Assembly: GCF_001720485.1 (NCBI RefSeq)
Contig: NZ_CP017114.1
Location: 3,534,001 to 3,598,000, forward strand
Source of the DNA: Cobetia marina
Lineage (GTDB): Bacteria > Pseudomonadota > Gammaproteobacteria > Pseudomonadales > Halomonadaceae
Direction of reading: 5' to 3'
DNA length: 64,000 nt
The position numbers were made by a program, and so were the translations under genes. The notes beneath the pieces were generated by a model. It was not told where the DNA came from. It saw nothing but the letters and a program-made list of their open reading frames with translations, and searched no databases. Of this stretch, positions 36,515 through 44,897 are shown piece by piece; positions within the stretch are counted from its first letter, which is position 1; each line of letters begins with the position of its first letter.

Positions 36515-37543
36515 TCAAGACTTCATGTCGAGCACGATGCGCCCTTCGATCTTGCCGTCGATCATGCGCCCGAAGATGTCATTGATGTCCTCGAGCCTGC
36601 CGGTCTGCACGGTGGCCGCGACCTTGCCTTCCGCGGCGAAGTCCAGCGCCTCCTGCAGGTCCTGACGCGTACCGACGATGGAGCCACGCACCGTGATGCC
36701 GTTGAGCACCGTGGAGAAGATCGGCAGCGGGAAGTCACCCGGCGGCAGGCCGTTGAGCACCAGGGTACCGCCACGGCGCAGCATGTTCTGGGCCTGATCG
36801 AAGGCCTTGGGCGACACCGCCGTCACCAGTGCGCCGTGCGCGCCGCCGATCTCGCGCTTGATGACGGCTGCCGGATCTTCCTTCATGGCATTCACGGTCA
36901 CGGTGGCCCCCAGACGGCGGGCCAGATCCAGCTTGGCATCATCGACATCCACCGCCGCCACGTTCAGGCCCATGGCGCGGGCGTACTGCACCGCCATGTG
37001 ACCCAACCCGCCGATCCCCGAGATCACCACCCACTGACCGGGGCGAGTGTCGGTCATCTTGAGCCCCTTGTAGACCGTGACCCCGGCACACAGCACCGGC
37101 GCGATCTCCACGAAGCCCACGCTGTCCGGCAGACGCCCCACGTAGCCGGCATCCGCCAGCGTGTACTGGGCAAAGCCGCCATTCACCGAATAGCCGGTGT
37201 TCTGCTGGCTCTCGCACAGCGTCTCCCACCCTCCCAGACAGTGCTCGCAATGGCCACAGGCCGAGTAGAGCCAGGGCACCCCGACCCGGTCGCCTTCCTT
37301 GACGTGGGTCACACCCTCGCCCACCGCCGCGATGGTCCCCACTCCCTCATGTCCCGGGATGAACGGTGGGTTGGGCTTCACCGGCCAGTCGCCATGCGCG
37401 GCGTGCAGGTCGGTATGACAGACCCCGGAGGCGGCGACCTCGACCAGAATCTCGCCACGCCCTGGTCGCGGTACCGCGACTTCCTCGATCACCAGCGGTG
37501 CACCGAATTCACGTACCACGGCGGCTTTCATGCTGTTATCCAT
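36515..37543 (-). CDS. adhP: Zinc-dependent, NAD-linked alcohol dehydrogenase (AdhP type)
   Basis: 342 residues from the ATG at 37543, with GAGGAG about 6 bases upstream. Catalytic zinc ligands are in [15 protein letters not shown] and GHEGVG. The four-cysteine structural zinc site is [16 protein letters not shown]. The Rossmann motif is [13 protein letters not shown]. It interconverts primary alcohols such as ethanol and aldehydes. The next gene upstream on the same strand is an acetaldehyde-type dehydrogenase, so the pair can oxidise ethanol to acetate. Confidence 0.94.
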   Translation of the reverse strand: MDNSMKAAVVREFGAPLVIEEVAVPRPGRGEILVEVAASGVCHTDLHAAHGDWPVKPNPPFIPGHEGVGTIAAVGEGVTHVKEGDRVGVPWLYSACGHCEHCLGGWETLCESQQNTGYSVNGGFAQYTLADAGYVGRLPDSVGFVEIAPVLCAGVTVYKGLKMTDTRPGQWVVISGIGGLGHMAVQYARAMGLNVAAVDVDDAKLDLARRLGATVTVNAMKEDPAAVIKREIGGAHGALVTAVSPKAFDQAQNMLRRGGTLVLNGLPPGDFPLPIFSTVLNGITVRGSIVGTRQDLQEALDFAAEGKVAATVQTGRLEDINDIFGRMIDGKIEGRIVLDMKS

Positions 37544-37701
37544 GATGGACTCCTCATTCATTGTCGAAAGACGAACCTTGGAAAGGCGAGCCAGAGATCA
37601 GGCGGAGAGTGCGATCCCGTCCGGTCGTGAGCGAGGGGCAGTGTTCGCGCACGCCCCGGACCTGCCTCTTCATTGAAACCAGACGCGGTGCTCCCTGCCC
37701 T

Positions 37702-37752
37702 GCGCCAGATCAAGCAAGTCGGATCTGGCGCGGGCATCGAGAGGAATTCCTC
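37702..37752. other. Hairpin and palindrome in the ALDH-ADH spacer
   Basis: GCGCCAGATC (37702-37711) pairs perfectly with GATCTGGCGC (37722-37731), and GAGGAATTCCTC (37741-37752) is a perfect palindrome. A further hairpin around 37777-37804 follows the ALDH stop codon. Together they may separate transcription of the two dehydrogenases. Confidence 0.45.
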
Positions 37753-37813
37753 GAGGAGGCATCGCGGGAGGTGGATTCAGCGCCACTAGCCTCGGTGGCG
37801 CTGACGGACAGGC

Positions 37814-39334
37814 CTAGAAGAAGCCGAGCGGATTGATGTCGTAGCTGACCAGCAGGTTCTTGGTCTGCTGGTAGTGTTCCAGTGCCATCTTGTGGGTCTC
37901 GCGACCGACACCGGATTTCTTGTAGCCACCGAAGGCGGCATGGGCGGGATACTGGTGGTAGCAGTTGGTCCACACGCGACCGGCCTGGATACCGCGGCCC
38001 ATGCGGAAGGCGACGTTCATGTCGCGACTCCAGACACCGGCGCCGAGACCGAATTCGGTATCATTGGCGATGGCCAGCGCCTCGGCCTCGTCGCGGAAGG
38101 TGGTGACGGCGACCACCGGTCCGAAGATCTCCTCCTGGAAGACACGCATCGCGTTGTGGCCCTTCAGCAGGGTCGGCTGGATGTAATAGCCGTTGGCCAG
38201 CTCGTTCTCCAGCTGCTCGCTGCTGCCGCCGGTGAGCACCTCGGCCCCCTCCTCACGGGCGATATCCATGTAGGACATGATCTTGTCGAACTGCTCGCGA
38301 GATGCCTGGGCGCCGACCTGCACGTCGGTATCCAGCGGATTGCCGCGCTTGATGGTCTTCACGCGCTCCATCACACGGGCCATGAAGTCGTCGTAGATGC
38401 TTTCCTGGATCAGGGCGCGTGACGGGCAGGTGCACACCTCGCCCTGATTGAAGAACGCCAGCACCAGCCCTTCGGCAGCCTTGTCGATGAACTCGGGCTC
38501 GGCATTCATGATGTCGGCGAAGTAGATGTTGGGGGACTTGCCGCCCAGCTCCACCGTGGAGGGAATGATGGTCTCCGCGGCGCACTTGAGGATGTGCGAG
38601 CCCACGGGGGTGGAACCGGTGAAGGCGATCTTGGCGATGCGCTTGCTGGTCGCCAGTGCCTGTCCGGCCTCGGCGCCATAGCCGTTGACGATGTTGAGCA
38701 CCCCTGCCGGCAGCAGGTCATTGATCAGTTCCGCCAGCACCAGGATCGAGGCCGGGGTCTGTTCCGCCGGCTTGAGCACCACGCAGTTGCCCGCCGCCAG
38801 CGCCGGGCCGAGCTTCCAGGCCGCCATCAGGATCGGGAAGTTCCACGGGATGATCTGCCCCACCACCCCCAGCGGCTCGTGGAAGTGATAGGAGACGGTA
38901 TTGGCATCGATGTCCGCCGCGGTGCCCTCCTGGGAGCGCAGGCAACCGGCGAAGTAGCGGAAATGATCCGCTGCCAGCGGGATATCAGCGTTCAGCGTCT
39001 CGCGCACCGCCTTGCCGTTGTCCCAGGTCTCGGCGACCGCCAGCATCTCGAGATTCTGCTCGATGCGATCCGCGATCCTGAGCAGGATGTTGGAGCGCTC
39101 CTGCACCGAGGTCTTGCCCCAGGCGGGGGCTGCCTTGTGGGCGGCGTCCAGCGCGAGATCGATGTCTTCCGCACTCGAGCGCGGGATACGGCAGAACACC
39201 TCACCCGTCACCGGACTGACATTGTCGAAATATTCCCCCTTGACCGGCTCGACGAAACGCCCGCCGATGTAATTGCCGTAGGTGTCCTTGAACGTGACCA
39301 GCGCGTCGGCGCTGCCCGGGGAGGCGTAGATCAT
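37814..39334 (-). CDS. exaC: NAD-dependent aldehyde dehydrogenase (ExaC/AldB type)
   Basis: 506 residues from the ATG at 39334, with CAGGAG 6 bases upstream. The in-frame extension to 39466 is not homologous. Catalytic Glu in [14 protein letters not shown] and nucleophile Cys in [16 protein letters not shown] (adjacent Cys-x-Cys). The [29 protein letters not shown] cofactor region is complete. It is close to the acetaldehyde dehydrogenases of ethanol oxidation (ExaC, AldB, AcoD). It oxidises acetaldehyde to acetate after the neighbouring alcohol dehydrogenase. Confidence 0.93.
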   Translation of the reverse strand: MIYASPGSADALVTFKDTYGNYIGGRFVEPVKGEYFDNVSPVTGEVFCRIPRSSAEDIDLALDAAHKAAPAWGKTSVQERSNILLRIADRIEQNLEMLAVAETWDNGKAVRETLNADIPLAADHFRYFAGCLRSQEGTAADIDANTVSYHFHEPLGVVGQIIPWNFPILMAAWKLGPALAAGNCVVLKPAEQTPASILVLAELINDLLPAGVLNIVNGYGAEAGQALATSKRIAKIAFTGSTPVGSHILKCAAETIIPSTVELGGKSPNIYFADIMNAEPEFIDKAAEGLVLAFFNQGEVCTCPSRALIQESIYDDFMARVMERVKTIKRGNPLDTDVQVGAQASREQFDKIMSYMDIAREEGAEVLTGGSSEQLENELANGYYIQPTLLKGHNAMRVFQEEIFGPVVAVTTFRDEAEALAIANDTEFGLGAGVWSRDMNVAFRMGRGIQAGRVWTNCYHQYPAHAAFGGYKKSGVGRETHKMALEHYQQTKNLLVSYDINPLGFF

Positions 39335-39773
39335 GGCGAACTCCTGTGGGTCGGATTCACGAGTGGCGCTCGTGATCGACGACCTGTTGTTGTAAGTCAC
39401 GTGGACAGGAGATGGCGCTCCTGTCCCTCGCCTGACCGTCAACGACTGCATCAATGACTGCATCAAGAACTGCTTGATCAGGCGACCCTCACAGTCTTGT
39501 TCACTTGTGGCATTCGCGACATGCGCCCATGGGCGGAAACCGTCTCATCCCTTGGGAGGAGAAAAGGGAGAGACCCGGCAGGCAAGAAAGATGGGACAGG
39601 AAGACAGAGGAAGAAAGGAAAGACAGGCCATACCGCGAAGGCCGCAAGGCACGACACCACGCCATGACGTTATGCTCAGGGTAGCTATTGTCAGCAAGGT
39701 CATGATCAGGAAAGCCATGGCCTGGAACGTCATGACCAGAACATCGCCCGCCAACGACCGGCCAGGAGCCTTC

Positions 39774-40580
39774 ATGTACCGTCTGCTGATCGCGGATGAC
39801 CATCCGCTGTTCCGTGATGCCATCAGTCGTACCCTGAATCTGGCCGTCGCTGACGGCTCTACGCCAGAATACGAGCTGCTGCAGGCCGCCAGTCTCGAGG
39901 AAGCGCTCAGCGTGATCGCTCATCATGCTGACAGTCTCGACCTGCTGCTGCTGGATCTCGACCTGCCCGACAGCCACGGCCTGGAAGGCCTGGCGCGCCT
40001 GCGCGAGGAGGCAGACTGGCTGCCGGTGGCGATTCTCTCCGCCCACGAGGCGCGCGAGACGGTACTCGAGGCATTGGCGCTCGGTGCGGTGGGGTATCTG
40101 TCCAAGTCGAGTTCGGCGCAGACCCTGCGCGATGCCCTCGCACGCATGCTGGCCGGGGAGGTCTACGTGCCTGCCCAGTTGATGCGCGCTGCGCCGCGTC
40201 CAGCGCCGCTCTCAGCATCATCTGCATCAGCATCATCGGCACCAGCATCATCGGTACCAGTGCCACCGCCAGCGCCCCGACTGGCGCCGAGCCTCAGCGA
40301 TGCTGAATTCGCGCGGCGCTGGCAGACCCTCACCACCAAGCAGCGCGGCGTGCTGGAGCGCATGGTGCTGGGCGAGTCCAACAAGATGATCGCCTGGCAG
40401 CTGGGCGTGGCGGAGACCACCGTCAAGTCGCATGTCTCCGCCATCCTGCACAAGCTGGGGGTCGCCAGCCGGGTGCAGGCGATCCTGCTGGCCAGCCACG
40501 CCCTGCCTGCCGTGTCAGGCCCGAGTGAGGCCTCTGCCGCCCCACGACGCGAAACGCCCCGGTCCAACGCTCACGAATGA
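39774..40580 (+). CDS. LuxR/NarL-family response regulator
   Basis: 268 residues from the ATG at 39774 (AGGAG 6 bases upstream). Receiver domain 1-120 with the acidic pocket IADDH, phosphoacceptor D61 in LLLLDLDLPD, and the K in LSKSSS. The DNA-binding HTH at about 193-250 has LTTKQRGVLERMVLGESNKMIAWQLGVAETTVKSHVSAILHKLG. Between them is a long Ser/Ala/Pro linker (about 145-180) encoded by near-repeats. It is divergent from the aldehyde dehydrogenase gene, which it may control. No dedicated kinase is adjacent, but a hybrid kinase lies two genes away. An inverted repeat (40553-40563 with 40588-40598) overlaps its 3' end. The 439-base spacer upstream (39335-39773) contains 12-base near-repeats of GACTGCATCAAT at 39441-39476 and no other clear element. 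Confidence 0.92.
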   Translation: MYRLLIADDHPLFRDAISRTLNLAVADGSTPEYELLQAASLEEALSVIAHHADSLDLLLLDLDLPDSHGLEGLARLREEADWLPVAILSAHEARETVLEALALGAVGYLSKSSSAQTLRDALARMLAGEVYVPAQLMRAAPRPAPLSASSASASSAPASSVPVPPPAPRLAPSLSDAEFARRWQTLTTKQRGVLERMVLGESNKMIAWQLGVAETTVKSHVSAILHKLGVASRVQAILLASHALPAVSGPSEASAAPRRETPRSNAHE

Positions 40581-40630
40581 GGCGCGAACCGGGGCGTTGC
40601 CCATCAGGTGTCGGGACAGAGTGACTCGCC

Positions 40631-41959
40631 CTACATCAGCTCCCCGACCAGCACATAGCCATTGAGCAGGATGATGATCGCCGCCACCAGCATGCCGATG
40701 GCCGTCACCCAGTGCCGATTGACCAGGTCCCCCATCAGGCGGCGATTGGCGGTGAACATCAGCAGCGGCACCAGCGCGAAGGGAATCCCGAAGCTGAGTA
40801 CCACCTGGCTTGCGACCAGCACCTGCTGCTCCGGCAGCCCCATCAGGATGATGGCGATGGCCGGTGCCATGGTGATCACGCGGCGCAGCCACAGCGGAAT
40901 GCGGAAGTTGACGAAGCCCTGCATCACCACCTGCCCGGACAGGGTGCCGACGATGGACGAGGACAGCCCCGCCAGCAGCAGCGTGAAGCCGAAGATCAGG
41001 CTCGCGGCATTCTGGCCCATCAGCGGCGACAGCAGCTTGTAGCTCTCGGTGATGGAAGCCACGCCGGTCTCACCATTGCCATGGAAGACCTTGGCGGCCA
41101 GCACCAGCATCGCCATGTTGATCAGCCCCGCCAGCGCCATGCCAATGATCACATCGAGACGGTAGTAACCCATCACGCGACGACGCTGACCGCTGTCACG
41201 CACCCGGATGCGGTTCTGGGACAGCGCGGAATGCAGGTAGATGACATGCGGCATCACGGTGGCACCCAGGATACCCGCCGCCAGGAAGATGGCATGGCTA
41301 TCCGGGAAACCTGGTGTCAGCAGGCCGTAGATGATCGGCTCCACCGGCGGACGACTGAGGATGATCTCGAGCAGGAAGCCCGCCGACACCGCCAGAATCA
41401 TCGCCCCGATGATCATCTCCATCATGCGGAAGCCGTAGCGCTGCATCACCAGCACCGCGTAGGTGATGGCACCGGTCAACAGCGCCCCTTCCAGCATGCT
41501 GAGCCCGAACAGCAGATTGAAGGCCAGCGCCGCGCCGAGAAACTCGGCCAGATCGGTGGCGATGGCCACGATCTCCGCCTGCACCCAGAAGGCCCAGACC
41601 ACCGGACGCGGGAAGCGCTCACGGATGACTTCCGCCAGATTCTTGCCGGTGGCCAGCCCCAGCCGGGCGGACAGGGTCTGGATCAACATCGCCATCAGGT
41701 TGGCCCACAGCACCACCCACAGCAGGGTATAGCCATAGCGGGAGCCGGCCTCGATGTTGGTCGCGAAGTTGCCGGGGTCGATGTAGGCGACGGCGGCGAT
41801 CATCGCCGGGCCGAGAAACGGCAGCGCGCGACGCAGGCGTCCCGCAAGGGACAGAGGGGATGCGGTGCGCACACCGCCGGCAGCAGAGGCTTCACCTTCA
41901 CTGCCCAGCGACATGCTGGCGGCATGACGTACGGATTTATCGGACATGATATTCAGCAT
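40631..41959 (-). CDS. mntH: NRAMP-family Mn2+/Fe2+ proton symporter
   Basis: About 442 residues from the ATG at 41959; starts at 41947 or further upstream are possible because no strong ribosome-binding site marks one. About 11 membrane helices. The metal-binding DPGNFATN motif (AVAYIDPGNFATNIEAGSRYGY) in helix 1 and the MPHVIYLHSAL motif in helix 6 are intact. The middle (LWANLMAMLIQTLSARLGLATGKNLAE) is the bacterial MntH group A pattern. It imports Mn2+ (and Fe2+) with protons. A half Fur-like site identical in 10 bases to the sRNA Fur box lies upstream at 42048-42057. Confidence 0.93.
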   Translation of the reverse strand: MLNIMSDKSVRHAASMSLGSEGEASAAGGVRTASPLSLAGRLRRALPFLGPAMIAAVAYIDPGNFATNIEAGSRYGYTLLWVVLWANLMAMLIQTLSARLGLATGKNLAEVIRERFPRPVVWAFWVQAEIVAIATDLAEFLGAALAFNLLFGLSMLEGALLTGAITYAVLVMQRYGFRMMEMIIGAMILAVSAGFLLEIILSRPPVEPIIYGLLTPGFPDSHAIFLAAGILGATVMPHVIYLHSALSQNRIRVRDSGQRRRVMGYYRLDVIIGMALAGLINMAMLVLAAKVFHGNGETGVASITESYKLLSPLMGQNAASLIFGFTLLLAGLSSSIVGTLSGQVVMQGFVNFRIPLWLRRVITMAPAIAIILMGLPEQQVLVASQVVLSFGIPFALVPLLMFTANRRLMGDLVNRHWVTAIGMLVAAIIILLNGYVLVGELM

Positions 41960-42047
41960 GGGGGGGAAACCTGCCAGATCAATGGCCCGCGAACAGAGAA
42001 AGGGTGTGCGGGATGTCATGACACGAGGATACATGCTAAATACGATC

Positions 42048-42064
42048 AATTCTCATTAAAATTT
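42048..42064 (-). promoter_or_regulatory. Fur-like site upstream of mntH
   Basis: On the minus strand this reads AATGAGAATT plus upstream T-rich bases. The ten bases are identical to the left arm of the Fur box of small RNA copy 1, but the right arm is poor. It is AT-rich in a GC-rich genome and sits about 90 bases upstream of the likely mntH start. Confidence 0.4.
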
Positions 42065-42171
42065 ACCGCGATGCCTGATAGCCTCCTTCAATTCTGCACA
42101 TTGCCCCAACGCCCCGATTCCCTTGTTTCCGAATGCCGAGAGCTCAGCAAAGAAAGCTCAGCGACAGGAAC

Positions 42172-43605
42172 TCAGCGATGGTTGACCAACAGCTGGCGCA
42201 GGCGCAGCGGCTTGACCGGCTTGAGCAGGAACCCGAAGCCGAGCGCGCGTGCCCTGGCCTTCAGCGGCGCCGAGTGGTCCGCGCTGATCACCACCACTGG
42301 CAAGTCTGGCCAACGCTTGCGCAGCCGTTGTGCCTGCGCCAGACCATCGGGCTGCCCGTCACCCAGCTGATGATCAACGATCAACACCTCCGGCGGCGCG
42401 GCCAGCGCCTGCTGCAACAGCACCTCGGCGGTATCGGCGCAGTGGACACTCGCGCCCCAGCCCTCGAGCAATGACTGCATGCCGGCACACACCTCCCGAT
42501 CATCCTCGACCACCCAGATAACGGTATCGAGCAGCGGCTGCGCAAGCGGTGACGCGCAAGGCTGACCGGGAGAAGGCGCGTCAGCCGACGGGCCCATCAC
42601 ATTGGCAGGCTGTCGAATCGGCACGCGCACCGCGAAGGCGGCACCGCGCCCCGGGGTGCTGGCCAACGACAGGGGGTGCTCCAGCAGGCCGGTGATGCGC
42701 TTGACGATCGCCAGCCCCAGCCCGAGGCCGCGCTGCTCGTTGTCCTGGCGCGGCGCCAGGCGCCGGAATTCCTGGAAGACCACCTCGCGCTGATGCTCGG
42801 CGATGCCGGGGCCGTTGTCGGCCACCGTGATCTCCAGCCAGTCACCACGCCGGCGACACCCCAGCAGCACGCGTCCGCGCGTCGAGCCATCCGGGACATG
42901 GCGCAGCGTATTGCTCAGGAAATTGCGTATCACGCGCGCCAGTAGCTGCAGATCTGACTCGACGCTCAGGTGGCTGGCCACGTAGTGCAGCTCCAGCCCA
43001 CGGGCAGCGCCCAGTTGACGATATTCCTCGGCAAGCACATCCAGCAGCTCACGCACCGGGAAGGTGGCGACATCGGCCGTCAGCACGCCGGCATCCAGCC
43101 GCGAGATGTCCACCAGCGTGCCCAGCAGGCTCTCGACATCGGCCAGCGAGCGCCCCAGCCGCGCCACCAGCTCGCCCGGCGAAGCGTCGCGCGGCGTGGG
43201 GTCATCAAGTGCCAGCCTCGCCAGCTGCTCTTCCAGAGCGCTTGCGAACAATCGGGCGGCATTCAGGGGTTGCAGCAGATCATGGCTGATGGCGGCGAGA
43301 AAGCGGGTCTTGGAGTGATTGGCCGCCTCGGCGGCGGCCTTGGCGGCGGTCAGGCGTCGATTGAGTGCCCCCAGTTCATCGAGGGTGCGGTGCAGGGTGT
43401 CGGTACGCTCGCGCACCTGATCCGCCAGCAGGACGGCGTGCTCGAAGGCGGCGTAGGGCGCGCTCGGTGAAGGGCTGCTGGATTCGACCCGCTCGATCAG
43501 GGCGGCGTTGATCTTCTCCAGCTGGCGATTGCGCGCCTTGAGGGCGGCGAGTTCAGCGCTCAGGCCGTCCTTTCGGGAATCTGTCAGCGGCGTATCAGGC
43601 GCCAT
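42172..43605 (-). CDS. Hybrid sensor histidine kinase with C-terminal receiver, no membrane segment
   Basis: 477 residues from the ATG at 43605, with GGGAGG 5 bases upstream; it overlaps the FIST gene by 11 bases. An N-terminal coiled coil (about 15-95) leads to the HisKA domain with H108 in RFLAAISHDLLQPLNAARL. HATPase follows (NFLSNTLRHV N-box, DNGPGIAEHQ, GLGLGLAIVKR), then a receiver domain with D411 in LIVDHQLGD. No transmembrane helix or periplasmic sensor is visible, so it is cytosolic. It probably takes its signal from the FIST protein encoded immediately upstream. ErcS'-like kinases of the pseudomonad ethanol-oxidation regulon have a similar context. Confidence 0.9.
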   Translation of the reverse strand: MAPDTPLTDSRKDGLSAELAALKARNRQLEKINAALIERVESSSPSPSAPYAAFEHAVLLADQVRERTDTLHRTLDELGALNRRLTAAKAAAEAANHSKTRFLAAISHDLLQPLNAARLFASALEEQLARLALDDPTPRDASPGELVARLGRSLADVESLLGTLVDISRLDAGVLTADVATFPVRELLDVLAEEYRQLGAARGLELHYVASHLSVESDLQLLARVIRNFLSNTLRHVPDGSTRGRVLLGCRRRGDWLEITVADNGPGIAEHQREVVFQEFRRLAPRQDNEQRGLGLGLAIVKRITGLLEHPLSLASTPGRGAAFAVRVPIRQPANVMGPSADAPSPGQPCASPLAQPLLDTVIWVVEDDREVCAGMQSLLEGWGASVHCADTAEVLLQQALAAPPEVLIVDHQLGDGQPDGLAQAQRLRKRWPDLPVVVISADHSAPLKARARALGFGFLLKPVKPLRLRQLLVNHR

Positions 43606-44836
43606 CCTGTCCTCCCGTGCCATCGGCCGCGAGACGGCGCTGGCCGATCACCACGCCGGTGAAGGTCTGGTTGATGTGCATGCCGTGATGCTGCTCACCG
43701 TAGGTATTGAAGCCGATCACCCGGTGATGCCTGAGCAGACGCGAAGCCTCTGCCTCCAGCCCCAGCGCCTCGATCTCCATGCGCCGCAGGAAGCAGTCAC
43801 AGCCGATGGTCAGCGCGGGCGGCCCCAGGCGCGCCTCCACCTCGGCCAGCCGCTGCTCGAGCTGCGCGAGAATCGGCGTGGCCTGCATGGCAGTGAGCAC
43901 GATGCCGGTCTCCACCGCGCAGTAGAAGCTCAGGCTGGCATCGGCATTCACGCGCTGGATGGAGCGTACGTAATGCGCCTCACCGATGCGCACCGCCAGC
44001 GGGCAGCGCGCGAAGACCGCCTCCTCCAGCGCCTCGGGCGCGACACCGGCCAGCCGCGCATACTCCTCGGCGGCGGGCTCGGCATTCAGCTCCAGCACGC
44101 GGCGTGAATCGCGGTCCACCGCCGTCACCACCAGCTTGTCGGCCAGCGGCGTAAGATGGTGCGTACTGATGACCTCGAACGGCAGCCGCGTATTGATCAC
44201 TACCACGACCGCCGCCTGATCATGGAAGACCCCATCGGCGTAGACATAGGTATGCGCCAACCGGTTGTCGTCCCCGGCGGAGCCACCGAAGGCGGGAATG
44301 CTGCCCAGCGCCGCATCCAGCGTCGCCAGTACCTGCTCCTCACTGCTCGAGAGGCCATCGAGCAGCGTCAGCGCGAAGCTGTTGCCCATCACCGGCGCCA
44401 CGGCCTGCTCGCGACAGCGCGCCAGCAGCTCATCACTCAACGTCTGGGCCCGCGGAAGGTCGAAACCGCTCAGATCATCGATCAACACCTGCGCCAGCGC
44501 GAAGTCGCTGCGCGCCAGGCCGATGGCGGTGATGGAGCCGCGCGCATAGCCCTCGGGCGTGATCTCGCCGGCGGTGGTGCAGCCACTCACCGCTACCTCA
44601 CCGAAGGCATCGGCCAGCGCCTGACCCAGTGCCGGGAGGGGGTAATCCGCCGAGCAGAAGAATAGCACCCCGCCGAGCCGCTGGCGGCCACCTAGCGAGT
44701 CATCAAGCTTTCGGGCCAGCTCGGCCACCGCCGCCTGCGGGTCCTTGAGGTGACTGGCCGCTGTGGCCAGCGGCACGGCAATCATCTCGCTCTGTGGCTG
44801 CGGCCTTCCCTTCACGCGACTGCTGACATCCGTCAT
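43595..44836 (-). CDS. FIST N- and C-domain sensory protein
   Basis: 413 residues. The N-terminal FIST domain (about 50-230) includes GCTTAGEITPEGYARGSITAIGL and GNSFALTLLDGLSSSEEQVLATLDAALG-SIPAFGGSAGDD. The FIST_C domain (about 240-395) ends with GFNTYGEQHHGMHINQTFTGVVIG. FIST proteins are thought to bind small ligands such as amino acids or related compounds and to feed signals to kinases or cyclases. It is translationally coupled to the hybrid kinase. GGAGGAGGGG lies just upstream of the ATG. Ligand unknown; the neighbouring dehydrogenases suggest alcohol or aldehyde sensing, as inference. Confidence 0.9.
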   Translation of the reverse strand: MTDVSSRVKGRPQPQSEMIAVPLATAASHLKDPQAAVAELARKLDDSLGGRQRLGGVLFFCSADYPLPALGQALADAFGEVAVSGCTTAGEITPEGYARGSITAIGLARSDFALAQVLIDDLSGFDLPRAQTLSDELLARCREQAVAPVMGNSFALTLLDGLSSSEEQVLATLDAALGSIPAFGGSAGDDNRLAHTYVYADGVFHDQAAVVVVINTRLPFEVISTHHLTPLADKLVVTAVDRDSRRVLELNAEPAAEEYARLAGVAPEALEEAVFARCPLAVRIGEAHYVRSIQRVNADASLSFYCAVETGIVLTAMQATPILAQLEQRLAEVEARLGPPALTIGCDCFLRRMEIEALGLEAEASRLLRHHRVIGFNTYGEQHHGMHINQTFTGVVIGQRRLAADGTGGQDGA

Positions 44837-44897
44837 GTCCCCTCCTCCTGTCGAGCGCAGCGGGGCCAGACCTGACGATCATCCATCGGCGTCCGGT

